Shown one piece after another: positions 35,611-43,766 of a stretch of 64,000 nucleotides of DNA (the first letter of the stretch is position 1; each line of letters starts with the position of its first letter). The stretch is from Alkalibaculum bacchi. GTDB taxonomy: Bacteria; Bacillota; Clostridia; Eubacteriales; Alkalibacteraceae. Position numbers and translations under genes: made by a program. Location: positions 1-64,000 of the forward strand of contig NZ_CALNCS010000068.1 in the NCBI RefSeq assembly GCF_937875145.1, written 5' to 3'. The notes beneath the pieces were generated by a model. That model was given only the letters and a program-made list of their open reading frames with translations. It did no database searches and was not told the DNA's origin.

Positions 35611-36066
35611 GTGGGATTACAAGATTTTCTTAATAATGACTTAGTATTTATTCATACTTCTGCTCGCACAAGTGAAGAAGTTTTTAAACAAGTAGCTGCC
35701 AAGGCTATGTCAATGGATATGATTACAGATGCTTTTCTTGAAAAGGTTACAGAAAGAGAAAAGAACTTCCCAACAGGTATTGAAACGGAAAGGTTTGGTG
35801 TTGCCATACCGCATACCAATCCAGAGTATGTAAAAAAACAGTTTATTGCCGTTGTAACCAGTCAAGAAGGGGTACCATTCAGTCGAATGGATGATACAAA
35901 TGCTCAGATTAAAGCAAAGGCTATTTTTGTATTAGGCTTAAATGAGCCACATACTCAATTAGAGTCATTACAAGCAATCATGGCTGTATTACAAAATGAC
36001 GATAAAATCCAACAGATTCTTGATTCAACAGATGTAGAACAGGTTATACAAAGCATTTTAGCTTAA
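35611..36066 (+). CDS. PTS galactitol-family IIA component
   Basis: Phosphocarrier of the fructose/mannitol-like EIIA fold (151 aa). Phospho-histidine in VAIPHTNPEYV. GTG start at 35611 behind GAGAGGAGG; an in-frame start 75 bases earlier has no ribosome site and falls on the promoter. Separated from IIB by 24 bases. Confidence 0.92.
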   Translation: MGLQDFLNNDLVFIHTSARTSEEVFKQVAAKAMSMDMITDAFLEKVTEREKNFPTGIETERFGVAIPHTNPEYVKKQFIAVVTSQEGVPFSRMDDTNAQIKAKAIFVLGLNEPHTQLESLQAIMAVLQNDDKIQQILDSTDVEQVIQSILA

Positions 36067-36090
36067 AAATATAAATTGAGGTGAAAGATT

Positions 36091-36369
36091 ATGAAAAAAA
36101 GAATTTTAGTAGCGTGTGGAGCAGGTATTGCGACATCAACTGTAGTAAATGAAAAAATTACTACTTTATTAAAAGAAAACGGTATTGAAGCAGATATTAG
36201 ACAAATAAAAATTCAAGAAGCAAAGGGTTTAGAAAAGGAAGCAGACTTATTAATTTCTACAACAATTTTGCCAACTACTTTTGAAATCCCAACAATTATC
36301 GCAACTGCATACATTTCAGGAATTGGCATGGATAAATTAGATCAAAAAATTTTGGATGCGCTTAAATAA
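36091..36369 (+). CDS. PTS galactitol-family IIB component
   Basis: Small IIB protein (92 aa) with phospho-cysteine C9 in ILVACGAGIATSTVV, the GatB pattern. ATG behind TTGAGGTGA. Passes phosphate to the polyol transported by the IIC encoded next. Confidence 0.94.
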   Translation: MKKRILVACGAGIATSTVVNEKITTLLKENGIEADIRQIKIQEAKGLEKEADLLISTTILPTTFEIPTIIATAYISGIGMDKLDQKILDALK

Positions 36370-36421
36370 GCCGCATCCTCAGAAATTATCTATAATATAA
36401 ATAAAGAAAGGGAGTAAAAAA

Positions 36422-37690
36422 TTGGATTCATTATTAGATGTAGTAAATTATATCCTTGGTCTTGGACCTACAGTTATATTACCATTAACACTGACAATCC
36501 TTGGTTTGATTTTTGGTACAGGTTTTGCAAAAGCTTTTAAATCAGGTATTACCGTTGGTATTGGTATGGTTGGTGTAAACTTAGTTATTGGCGTATTAAC
36601 AGACAACTTGGGCTCAGCAGCACAAGCTATGGTTGAACGTTTTGGCCTATCATTAAATGTTATTGATGCAGGTTGGCCAGCAGCAGCAGCAGCTTCTTGG
36701 GCAGCTCCCATTGCAGCAATTATTATCCCAGTTGGTATAGCAGTCAACCTTATTATGATTGCTACAAAACTTACAAAAACATTAGACGTTGATATTTGGA
36801 ATTATTGGCATTTTATCGCAGCTGGTGCAACAGCTTATGCTGTAACTGGCGGAAATGTTTGGTTTAGTATTTTAGCAGCAATTATCTATGAAGTACTTGT
36901 TTTAATTTTGGCAGACAAGTTCCAACATTATTGTGAAGATTTCTTCGGATTAGAAGGTGTATCGTTACCAACAGGATCTACAATTGCTTTTGCAATCATT
37001 GGTGTACCAGTTGGTAAATTAGTAGGAATGATTCCAGGATTAAACAAATTAAATGCTGATCCAGATACAATTCAAAAGAGATTTGGCATCTTTGGAGAGC
37101 CAATGATGATGGGCTTAATACTTGGTTTTGTCATCGGTGTGCTAGCAGGCTATGACATTGGTAAAGCGGTACAAGTTGCAGTTGCCATGGCAGCGGTAAT
37201 GCTACTTATGCCTAGAATGGTTAAAATCCTAATGGAAGGCTTGATTCCTATTTCAGAATCTGCAAGAGGTTTCTTACAAAAGAAATTCCCAGGTAGAGAC
37301 TTATACATTGGTTTAGATGCAGCTTTAGCTACAGGACATCCTGCAGTAATCTCAACTGCACTTATGATGTCACCTATTGCATTACTTATCGCTGTATTCC
37401 TTCCAGGAAATGCAGTACTACCTTTTGGTGACTTAGCTACATTAACATTCTACTCTGCATTTATCGTAGCATCACGTAAAGGTAATATTATACAATCTGT
37501 TATTACAATGTCAGTTGTTGTTTGCTTTAGTTTATGGATGGCGACAAACTTCGCGCCAGTTCATACTCAAATGATGGCAGCAGCTCAAGATGTTGGTACT
37601 ACAGTATACTCATCATTAGATTTAGGTGGAAACCTATTAAACTGGATCATCTTAAAATTCTCACAATTTATGGCACCATTTGTAGGATAA
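36422..37690 (+). CDS. PTS galactitol-family IIC permease
   Basis: Membrane permease of the PTS Gat family (422 aa), about ten hydrophobic helices. Opens LDVVNYILGLGPTVILPLTLTILGLIFG and contains the family region FGIFGEPMMMGLILGFVIG. TTG start at 36422 behind AAAGGGAG. The absence of tagatose-phosphate kinase and aldolase genes makes galactitol itself unlikely; a pentitol fits better. Confidence 0.92.
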   Translation: MDSLLDVVNYILGLGPTVILPLTLTILGLIFGTGFAKAFKSGITVGIGMVGVNLVIGVLTDNLGSAAQAMVERFGLSLNVIDAGWPAAAAASWAAPIAAIIIPVGIAVNLIMIATKLTKTLDVDIWNYWHFIAAGATAYAVTGGNVWFSILAAIIYEVLVLILADKFQHYCEDFFGLEGVSLPTGSTIAFAIIGVPVGKLVGMIPGLNKLNADPDTIQKRFGIFGEPMMMGLILGFVIGVLAGYDIGKAVQVAVAMAAVMLLMPRMVKILMEGLIPISESARGFLQKKFPGRDLYIGLDAALATGHPAVISTALMMSPIALLIAVFLPGNAVLPFGDLATLTFYSAFIVASRKGNIIQSVITMSVVVCFSLWMATNFAPVHTQMMAAAQDVGTTVYSSLDLGGNLLNWIILKFSQFMAPFVG

Positions 37691-37702
37691 TTGAAAGTTC
37701 AA

Positions 37703-37735
37703 AACATGGTTCAAGTAGAATACTTGGACCATGTT
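37703..37735 (+). terminator. Hairpin after the IIC gene
   Basis: 15-bp stem with one G-U pair, AACATGGTTCAAGTA/TACTTGGACCATGTT, loop GAA. The weak T tail suggests an mRNA-stabilising or attenuating hairpin within the operon. Confidence 0.5.
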
Positions 37736-37822
37736 ATTGTATAAAATTAGTTCAATTTAGTTAAATGATAAAGGGGTTTTCTAAGATTTAAGGGGTTATA
37801 CTATCGAAAAGGAGTGATCATT

Positions 37823-38869
37823 GTGAAAGCGCAAATTTTATATGATACAAATGTAAACAAGCTTGGGGAAGTGGAAGAATCAAAATGCGGTCCTAACGAT
37901 GTAAGGGTAAAAGTTATGGCAGCAGGTATTTGTGGTTCAGACTCACACAAGATGCAGACAAAATGGAAGTATCAATTGCCAGCAGTTATGGGGCATGAAT
38001 TTACTGGTGAAGTCGTTGAGATAGGTGAAAATGTAACAAATGTTCAACTTGGGGAACGAGTAGTAGGCATCCCTTTTTTGCCATGTAATAAATGCGAATA
38101 CTGCGAACAAGGACTCTATTCTTTATGCGATGATTACGAGATGATTGGAACCCACTATCATGGAGCATTTGCTGAAAACTGTGTACTTCCTGCAAAAAAT
38201 GTATTATCTATTGGAGATTTAGATTACGATCAAGCTGCATTAATAGAACCTTTATCCGTTGCACTTCATGGTGTAATAGGTATAAAGCCTGAAATTGGCG
38301 ACACAGTTATCGTCTTTGGTTGTGGCGCAATAGGAATGCTTGCCATTCAAGTATTGCTTAACACAGGCGTAAAAGCTATTATAGCAGTGGATATCGACGA
38401 TGAAAAATTACAACAAGCAAAAGATTATGGATGCCAATACACGATTAACTCTATGAAGGAAGATTTAGTAGGAAAAGTTAATGAGTACACCAATAATCGA
38501 GGCGTAGAAATTGCATTAGAGTGTGCCGGTTCTATTATCACTGAAGAACAATGTTTTCGTGTAACAGCTAAAAAAGGAAAAATTGGCTTCTTAGGGATTG
38601 CTTATAAAGATATTACAGTTCCACAAGAGTCCTGGGAAAGAATCTTTAGAAGAGAGTTGACTTTAACTGGATTTTGGAATTCTTACAGCGCACCATTCCC
38701 TGGCAGAGAGTGGTCCTCGGCTATCGATATGATTCGAGATGGCAAAGTAGATGTAAAGTCAATGATTTCTCATCGCTATAAACTATCTGAGCTTCAAAAT
38801 GCATATGATATGATTGCTGGTAGAAAAGAAAAATACAATAAAGTTATTATAAAACCACAGGAGGTATAA
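37823..38869 (+). CDS. Zinc alcohol dehydrogenase, polyol-phosphate (GatD-like) type
   Basis: Medium-chain dehydrogenase (348 aa), probably oxidising a phosphorylated polyol to a ketose phosphate. Catalytic zinc ligands in AGICGSDSHKM and GHEFTGE; structural zinc cysteines in CNKCEYCEQGLYSLC; NAD-binding VFGCGAIGMLAIQ. GTG at 37823 behind AAAGGAG. Translationally close to the next dehydrogenase (2-base gap). Galactitol-1-phosphate 5-dehydrogenase is the nearest named relative, but in this context ribitol-, xylitol- or arabitol-phosphate is likely. Confidence 0.88.
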   Translation: MKAQILYDTNVNKLGEVEESKCGPNDVRVKVMAAGICGSDSHKMQTKWKYQLPAVMGHEFTGEVVEIGENVTNVQLGERVVGIPFLPCNKCEYCEQGLYSLCDDYEMIGTHYHGAFAENCVLPAKNVLSIGDLDYDQAALIEPLSVALHGVIGIKPEIGDTVIVFGCGAIGMLAIQVLLNTGVKAIIAVDIDDEKLQQAKDYGCQYTINSMKEDLVGKVNEYTNNRGVEIALECAGSIITEEQCFRVTAKKGKIGFLGIAYKDITVPQESWERIFRRELTLTGFWNSYSAPFPGREWSSAIDMIRDGKVDVKSMISHRYKLSELQNAYDMIAGRKEKYNKVIIKPQEV

Positions 38870-38871
38870 GG

Positions 38872-39915
38872 ATGAAGGCAGTTGTTAAAACAGCACCAGG
38901 CTATGATCAAATGGAGTTTTTAGATATTGAAGAACCAAAAGTATATGGAGATCGAATTAAGATTAAAGTTGCTTATACAGGGGTATGCGGTTCAGATATT
39001 CATACTTTTAAAGGTGAATACAAAAATCCAAAAACACCAGTTGTCTTAGGACACGAGTTTTCTGGACAAGTGGTAGAAGTAGGCCCAGATGTAACAAAAT
39101 TTAAAGTAGGCGATCGAGTAACAAGCCAAACTACATTTGAAACTTGTGGTGTTTGCAGATATTGCTTAGAAAAAGACTACAATTTGTGTAGCACTAGAAA
39201 AGGAATAGGAACACAACAAAACGGAAGTTTTACGGAATATGTGCTTTCAAGAGAAGAAAGCTGCCATTTGTTGCCCGATTCTGTTTCCTATCAAGCGGCG
39301 GCATTATCAGAACCACTAGCGTGTACAGTACATGCAGCTTTAGAAAAAACTACTGTTCAACCACATGACACAGTATTAATCATCGGACCTGGTGTAATTG
39401 GACTACTTTTAATGCAAGTTGCTAAGGCACAAGGGGCAAAAGTCATCCAAACAGGTATTACAAAAGACGCAAAGAGATTAGCATTAGCAAAAGAAATTGG
39501 TGCGGATGTAGTAGTAGATACACTTACTGAGGATTTAGAAAAAGTAGTCATGGATATAACAGATGGATATGGAGTAGACAAAGCTTTTGATTGTTCTGGC
39601 TCAAAAGTTGCAGTAAATCAAGCATTACCATTAGTAGCAAAAAAAGGAACTTTCGTACAAGTAGGATTATTTGCACAAAAATACAATGAGATTGACAATG
39701 AATCTATTATCCAAAGGGAGATTCAATACATTGGATGTCGTTCTCAAAAACCAAGTTCTTGGCCTATTGCTCTAGATTTATTAGCGAATGGTAAAGTGGC
39801 TTCAGACAAATTAATTACCAAAGTTTATGATTTGAAAGGCTGGAGAGAAGCCTTCGAAACGACAATAGCTGGTACAGAAATTAAAGTTATGATAAAATCA
39901 AACGACTTAGAATAA
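38872..39915 (+). CDS. Zinc alcohol dehydrogenase, second polyol-phosphate type
   Basis: Second medium-chain dehydrogenase (347 aa), in a pair with the first. Zinc motifs TGVCGSDIHTF and GHEFSGQ, structural cysteines in CGVCRYCLEKDYNLC, NAD-binding IIGPGVIGLLLMQ. ATG behind CAGGAGG within the preceding gene's end. Resembles D-arabitol-phosphate dehydrogenases. Two different dehydrogenases after one transporter suggest two related pentitols or two positions of oxidation. Confidence 0.87.
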   Translation: MKAVVKTAPGYDQMEFLDIEEPKVYGDRIKIKVAYTGVCGSDIHTFKGEYKNPKTPVVLGHEFSGQVVEVGPDVTKFKVGDRVTSQTTFETCGVCRYCLEKDYNLCSTRKGIGTQQNGSFTEYVLSREESCHLLPDSVSYQAAALSEPLACTVHAALEKTTVQPHDTVLIIGPGVIGLLLMQVAKAQGAKVIQTGITKDAKRLALAKEIGADVVVDTLTEDLEKVVMDITDGYGVDKAFDCSGSKVAVNQALPLVAKKGTFVQVGLFAQKYNEIDNESIIQREIQYIGCRSQKPSSWPIALDLLANGKVASDKLITKVYDLKGWREAFETTIAGTEIKVMIKSNDLE

Positions 39916-39921
39916 TATAAT

Positions 39922-39978
39922 AGGCTTACCTCTGAATAAATAAAAAGCTATTGGCTTTTTAGAGGTAAAGCCTTTTTT
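39922..39978 (+). terminator. Terminator after the dehydrogenases
   Basis: AGGCTTACCTCT (39922-39933) pairs with AGAGGTAAAGCCT (39961-39973, one bulge), with a nested AAAAGC/GGCTTTT hairpin and a T6 tail. Confidence 0.8.
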
Positions 39979-40019
39979 AGAATATACTTAAATAAATAGG
40001 CCCATTGAAGAAATACAAC

Positions 40020-40056
40020 TTATTAATTATAAGGTATAATATGTTATAATTAATAA
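40020..40056 (+). promoter_or_regulatory. Inverted repeat with -10 box before rpiB
   Basis: Perfect 13-bp inverted repeat TTATTAATTATAA/TTATAATTAATAA around an 11-base centre holding TATAAT. Candidate operator for separate control of rpiB-fsa. Confidence 0.5.
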
Positions 40057-40107
40057 GATATCTTGCATACGATGAGATAAAATTACGCAATAAGGAAAGG
40101 TGAAAAA

Positions 40108-40554
40108 ATGAAATTAGTTATTGGTAGCGACCACGGTGGTATTCGATTAAAAGCAGCAATCGTAAAACATTTAGAAGAATTAGGTCATGAAGTAAAAGAT
40201 ATTGGACCTTTTGAAAATAAAAGTGTAGACTATCCTTCTTACGCATTTGAAGTATGTCGCAATGTAACAGAAGGACATGCAGACCTTGGCATCTTATGCT
40301 GTGGTACTGGTATAGGGATGTCTATGGCAGCGAACAAAGTACATGGTATTCGAGCAGCAGTAGTTTCTGATTGTTTCTCAGCAGAGATGACAAGACAACA
40401 TAATAACTGTAATGTACTTTGCTTAGGCGAAAGAGTTGTAGGAGAAGGGCTAGCTCTTAAGATTGTAGACTCCTGGATGAACGCTGAGTTTGAAGGAGAT
40501 AGGCATCAAAGAAGAGTTGACATTATTACAGAATATGAAAGCAACAAAAGATAA
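40108..40554 (+). CDS. rpiB: Ribose-5-phosphate isomerase B
   Basis: Interconverts ribulose-5-phosphate and ribose-5-phosphate (148 aa). RpiB/LacAB fold with IGSDHGGIRLK at the N-terminus, the catalytic cysteine in CCGTGIGMSMAANK and RQHNNCNVLCLGERVVG. ATG behind GGAAAGGTG. A single polypeptide, unlike the paired LacA/LacB of galactose-6-phosphate isomerase, so RpiB is preferred. Fits removal of a pentulose phosphate made by the dehydrogenases. Confidence 0.92.
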   Translation: MKLVIGSDHGGIRLKAAIVKHLEELGHEVKDIGPFENKSVDYPSYAFEVCRNVTEGHADLGILCCGTGIGMSMAANKVHGIRAAVVSDCFSAEMTRQHNNCNVLCLGERVVGEGLALKIVDSWMNAEFEGDRHQRRVDIITEYESNKR

Positions 40555-40572
40555 TACGAGGAGGGAAATAAA

Positions 40573-41220
40573 TTGTATCTTGATACAGCGAATATTGACC
40601 AGATAAAAAAATACATTGACTATGATTGGGTCAAAGGGGTAACGACAAATCCTACATTGATTGCAAGAGAAGGCAAAAGTCGAGAAGAAGTACTTCAAAG
40701 CATACTTGAAGTACTAGGAGAGCGTGAACTCTTTATACAAGCAGCAGGAGATACAAAAGAGGAAATTTGCGCAGATGCAAAAAAAATCTTAAAACAAGGC
40801 GATAAGAGAATTAAATTAAAAATTGCTGCTAATGAAGCAGGCTTTCAAGCCATGAAAGAAATCAAAGAAGTACATCCTGAAATAGGCATCATTGCAACTG
40901 CGATATTTTCTATTGAACAATGCTATATTGCAGCTTTAGCTGGATGCGAATGGGTTGCTCCATATATAGATCGAATGTCTAATCAAGGATTAGATTCAGA
41001 AGAAATTGTAAGCAATACAGCACAGCTTTATGCAAACTTAGGCTTAAACACAAAGATCTTAGGCGCTAGCTTTAAGAACACTTCTCAAATTATACACACT
41101 ATGCTTGCAGGAGCAGATAGCGTAACGATTGCTACAAATTTACTAGATACAATTATGAATAATAAATTAGCTGCTGATAGTATAGCTGTTTTCAATGGGG
41201 ATGCAAAGAAATTTGGATAA
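40573..41220 (+). CDS. fsa: Fructose-6-phosphate aldolase/transaldolase (TalC/FsaA type)
   Basis: Schiff-base aldolase of 215 aa. The catalytic lysine is K83 in RIKLKIAANEAG. Y131 in VAPYIDRM is the tyrosine that marks fructose-6-phosphate aldolase; transaldolases carry phenylalanine there. TTG start at 40573 behind GAGGAGG. Only 18 bases after rpiB. As an aldolase it could cleave fructose-6-phosphate or a 1-deoxy analogue; as a transaldolase it would serve the pentose phosphate pathway. Confidence 0.9.
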   Translation: MYLDTANIDQIKKYIDYDWVKGVTTNPTLIAREGKSREEVLQSILEVLGERELFIQAAGDTKEEICADAKKILKQGDKRIKLKIAANEAGFQAMKEIKEVHPEIGIIATAIFSIEQCYIAALAGCEWVAPYIDRMSNQGLDSEEIVSNTAQLYANLGLNTKILGASFKNTSQIIHTMLAGADSVTIATNLLDTIMNNKLAADSIAVFNGDAKKFG

Positions 41221-41330
41221 TTCCTAAGCAACACCTCTCCCCTTTTTTATTACATAGTAGCGGGAGCTGGATTATTCATCATATAATCATTGAAACAGTA
41301 ATTAAATACGTAGCACTTACAACTTAAAAT

Positions 41331-41365
41331 AAAATAAAAATCACCTCAAGGGTGATTTTTATTTT
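41331..41365. terminator. Bidirectional terminator fsa/racemase
   Basis: Perfect 15-bp stem, AAAATAAAAATCACC/GGTGATTTTTATTTT, loop 5. A and T runs at both ends serve the convergent genes; it overlaps the racemase stop codon. Confidence 0.85.
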
Positions 41366-42054
41366 ATTATTCCATTATAAAAAATGCAATCAATAGGATC
41401 GATTAGAGGCTTAGAGATTTGCTCTTGTTTTAGAGCTAAGCCTATTTCTGTACAACCAGCGATGATAAGGTCTGCGCCACTATCTATGAGATTTTCAGCA
41501 GTTTTTTGTAGGAGCTGACTTGGCTCTTTACCAGTATTACCGCTTTTAATGCCATTTTTTCCATATATGGCTTCCATGACTTGCTTTTCTTGAGCTTCAT
41601 CATCTGGTGTTAAGACTTCTATGTTTAAAAGATACTTATTAAAGAGACCACTTTTAATGGTTCCTGAAGTGGCCAAAACTCCTATTTTTGATACATTAGG
41701 ATTATTATTTACAATATACTTGTAAAGCTCCTCTATAGCATTAATAACCGGTACAGACAGATGACTTTGTATTTCTTCTATAAAGTAATGAGAAGTAATA
41801 CACGGCAGGAGCAGTAAAGTTGCTCCGATTTTTTCGAGGTTCTTCCCGCCAGCTACAATAGCGGAAACAGGGCTTTGCCCTCTGCCTAAAATGGCGGCTG
41901 TGCGATCAGGGATTTTGGGATTGCTATCAATGACAACGCGGTGATGATCTTGATCTTTTTCGACCTTTGTGCCCTTGATGATTCTAGTAAATAAACTCGC
42001 CGTTGCTTCAGGTCCCATACCTCCAATAATACCTATAACTTTATCGTCATTCAT
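41359..42054 (-). CDS. Aspartate/glutamate racemase family protein
   Basis: PLP-independent racemase (231 aa), probably making D-aspartate. N-terminal IGIIGGMGPEATASLF, first catalytic cysteine C85 in LPCITSHYF and second C201 in IAGCTEIGL. ATG at 42054 behind GAAGAGGTAG. Transcribed divergently from a D-aspartate-ligase-like ATP-grasp gene, which argues for aspartate as substrate. Confidence 0.88.
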   Translation of the reverse strand: MNDDKVIGIIGGMGPEATASLFTRIIKGTKVEKDQDHHRVVIDSNPKIPDRTAAILGRGQSPVSAIVAGGKNLEKIGATLLLLPCITSHYFIEEIQSHLSVPVINAIEELYKYIVNNNPNVSKIGVLATSGTIKSGLFNKYLLNIEVLTPDDEAQEKQVMEAIYGKNGIKSGNTGKEPSQLLQKTAENLIDSGADLIIAGCTEIGLALKQEQISKPLIDPIDCIFYNGIIK

Positions 42055-42406
42055 AGAACTACCTCTTCATTTTATAATATGCTTGTTTACGCAGTATATT
42101 TATTTTACTATAAATGTAGAGAAAATCATACCTTGTAATAAAAAAAAGTTGATAATAAGAAAGGTTATCGATATACTTTTTACTGAAAGTATACAATTAT
42201 ATAGGAAGTCGTATTATACAGAGAAACTAATTTAGTTTAAAGATTGCATAGATTTCAAATACAAAATTAGCATTAACAAAGTAGCTGTTTTTGCGGTGCA
42301 GATGTTGCAAACAGAAATGTTGATTTTTCGATTGTGCCTCAGAGTAGAAAAGTAAAATGAGGAGTTTAATAAAATGGCAAAAGCAACATAATATAAAGAG
42401 TTAGAT
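42055..42406. other. Divergent intergenic region, racemase/ATP-grasp
   Basis: Holds an inverted repeat ATACTTT/AAAGTAT near 42174-42194 and a five-codon frame MAKAT (42374-42391) behind GAGGAG, perhaps a leader or degraded gene. Nothing else recognised. Confidence 0.35.
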
Positions 42407-42436
42407 TTGACACTGTATCGGGTAATACGATATAAA
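42407..42436 (+). promoter_or_regulatory. Promoter of the ATP-grasp ligase gene
   Basis: TTGACA (42407-42412), 18 bases, TATAAA (42431-42436), 35 bases before the ATG. Confidence 0.6.
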
Positions 42437-42470
42437 TATATGATAGATTAACTAGAAAGAGGAGAAAGTA

Positions 42471-43682
42471 ATGGAGTTTAAAGAAAGAGAATTTATTCCG
42501 GTCGTGTTAGGCGGAGATATCAATACGTATAGTGTTGCTAGAGCGTTTTACGAGCAATATCAAGTGAAAACATATACCTTTGGTAAATACCCATCAGGAC
42601 CAAGTTACAATAGTAAAATTACGGAATATAGCCATAATCCTAAGAATGATGAAGATGCATTTTTCTTAGAAAATATAAATCGTTTTGCCAAACAACATGA
42701 ATCCAAGAAAATAATAATCCTTGGATGTGGAGATAATTACGTTTCCCTTATTAGCCGATATCAAAAAGAATTAGCAGAGAATATTATTGCTCCATATATT
42801 GAATATGATTTAATGAATGAATTGCAGCAAAAACAACTATTTTATCAATTATGTGATAAACATGAAATTGACTATCCAGATACAATAGTACATACAAAAG
42901 ATATGGGATTAGATTTTGAAATGAATTTTTCTTATCCTGTTATATTAAAGCCATCAGAGAGTGTAGAATATTGGAAACATTCATTTGCTACGCAAGAAAA
43001 AGTGTATAGTGTAAATAATAGAAAAGAGTTAAATAAAATCATTTCTGATATTTACGGGGCAGGATATGAAGATGCTTTAATCATTCAGGATACCATCCCA
43101 GGAAACGATGAACATATGAGGGTTCTTACTTCTTATTCAGATCAAAATGGCAAAGTAAAGATGATGTGTTTAGGACATGTTCTTTTGGAAGAGCATACAC
43201 CAAGAGGAAAAGGAAATCACGCATTAATTATTACAGAGTTTAATGAAGAACTAATGTTAAAGGCAAAAAAATTATTAGAAGATTTAAATTATGTAGGGTT
43301 CTCTAACTTTGATATCAAATTTGACACTCGTGATGGTAAATTTAAGTTTTTTGAACTCAATACTCGTCAAGGACGAAGTAACTACTATGTAACAGGCTCA
43401 GGCTTTAACATAGCAAAATATCTTGTGGAAGAGCATATTTATGGAAAAGAATTAGAATTTGAAATGGCTAAAAAAGAACACTTATGGATGGTTATTCCAA
43501 AAACTGTAGCATTTAAATACGTAAAAGATGAAACATTAAAAGAAAAAATGAGACAATTAATTCGTGAAAAAAAAGTGGTCAATCCAATCTTTTTTCACAA
43601 AGATTTTGTTTTAAAACGTTTTATGGCGATGTTGAAAACTCATTTAAGTCATTTTATTAAGTTTAAAAAATATTATTATTAA
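42471..43682 (+). CDS. ATP-grasp carboxylate-amine ligase, probable D-aspartate ligase
   Basis: 403-aa ATP-grasp enzyme. Visible: N-terminal pre-ATP-grasp domain (VVLGGDINTYSVARAFYEQY), the nucleotide-binding lysine region FSYPVILKPSESVEYW, and metal-binding GFSNFDIKFDTRDGKFKFFELNTRQGRSNY near 300-325. ATG behind AGAGGAG. Size and context resemble D-aspartate ligase of Enterococcus faecium, which adds D-Asp to the stem-peptide lysine and is encoded beside an aspartate racemase. Here the racemase is divergent and a MurE-type ligase follows. The exact amino acid is inferred, not proved. Confidence 0.8.
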   Translation: MEFKEREFIPVVLGGDINTYSVARAFYEQYQVKTYTFGKYPSGPSYNSKITEYSHNPKNDEDAFFLENINRFAKQHESKKIIILGCGDNYVSLISRYQKELAENIIAPYIEYDLMNELQQKQLFYQLCDKHEIDYPDTIVHTKDMGLDFEMNFSYPVILKPSESVEYWKHSFATQEKVYSVNNRKELNKIISDIYGAGYEDALIIQDTIPGNDEHMRVLTSYSDQNGKVKMMCLGHVLLEEHTPRGKGNHALIITEFNEELMLKAKKLLEDLNYVGFSNFDIKFDTRDGKFKFFELNTRQGRSNYYVTGSGFNIAKYLVEEHIYGKELEFEMAKKEHLWMVIPKTVAFKYVKDETLKEKMRQLIREKKVVNPIFFHKDFVLKRFMAMLKTHLSHFIKFKKYYY

Positions 43683-43766
43683 TATATAAAGGTTTGTTGA
43701 TACCTATTTTAGATTCGGCAAGTATAGCTTATGATAAAATAAATGAGGTAGCAAAGGAGAAATAAA

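Noticed and set aside
36091..37690. Galactitol as the transported sugar
   Set aside because: The PTS family name suggests it, but genes for tagatose-6-phosphate metabolism are missing and RpiB is present.
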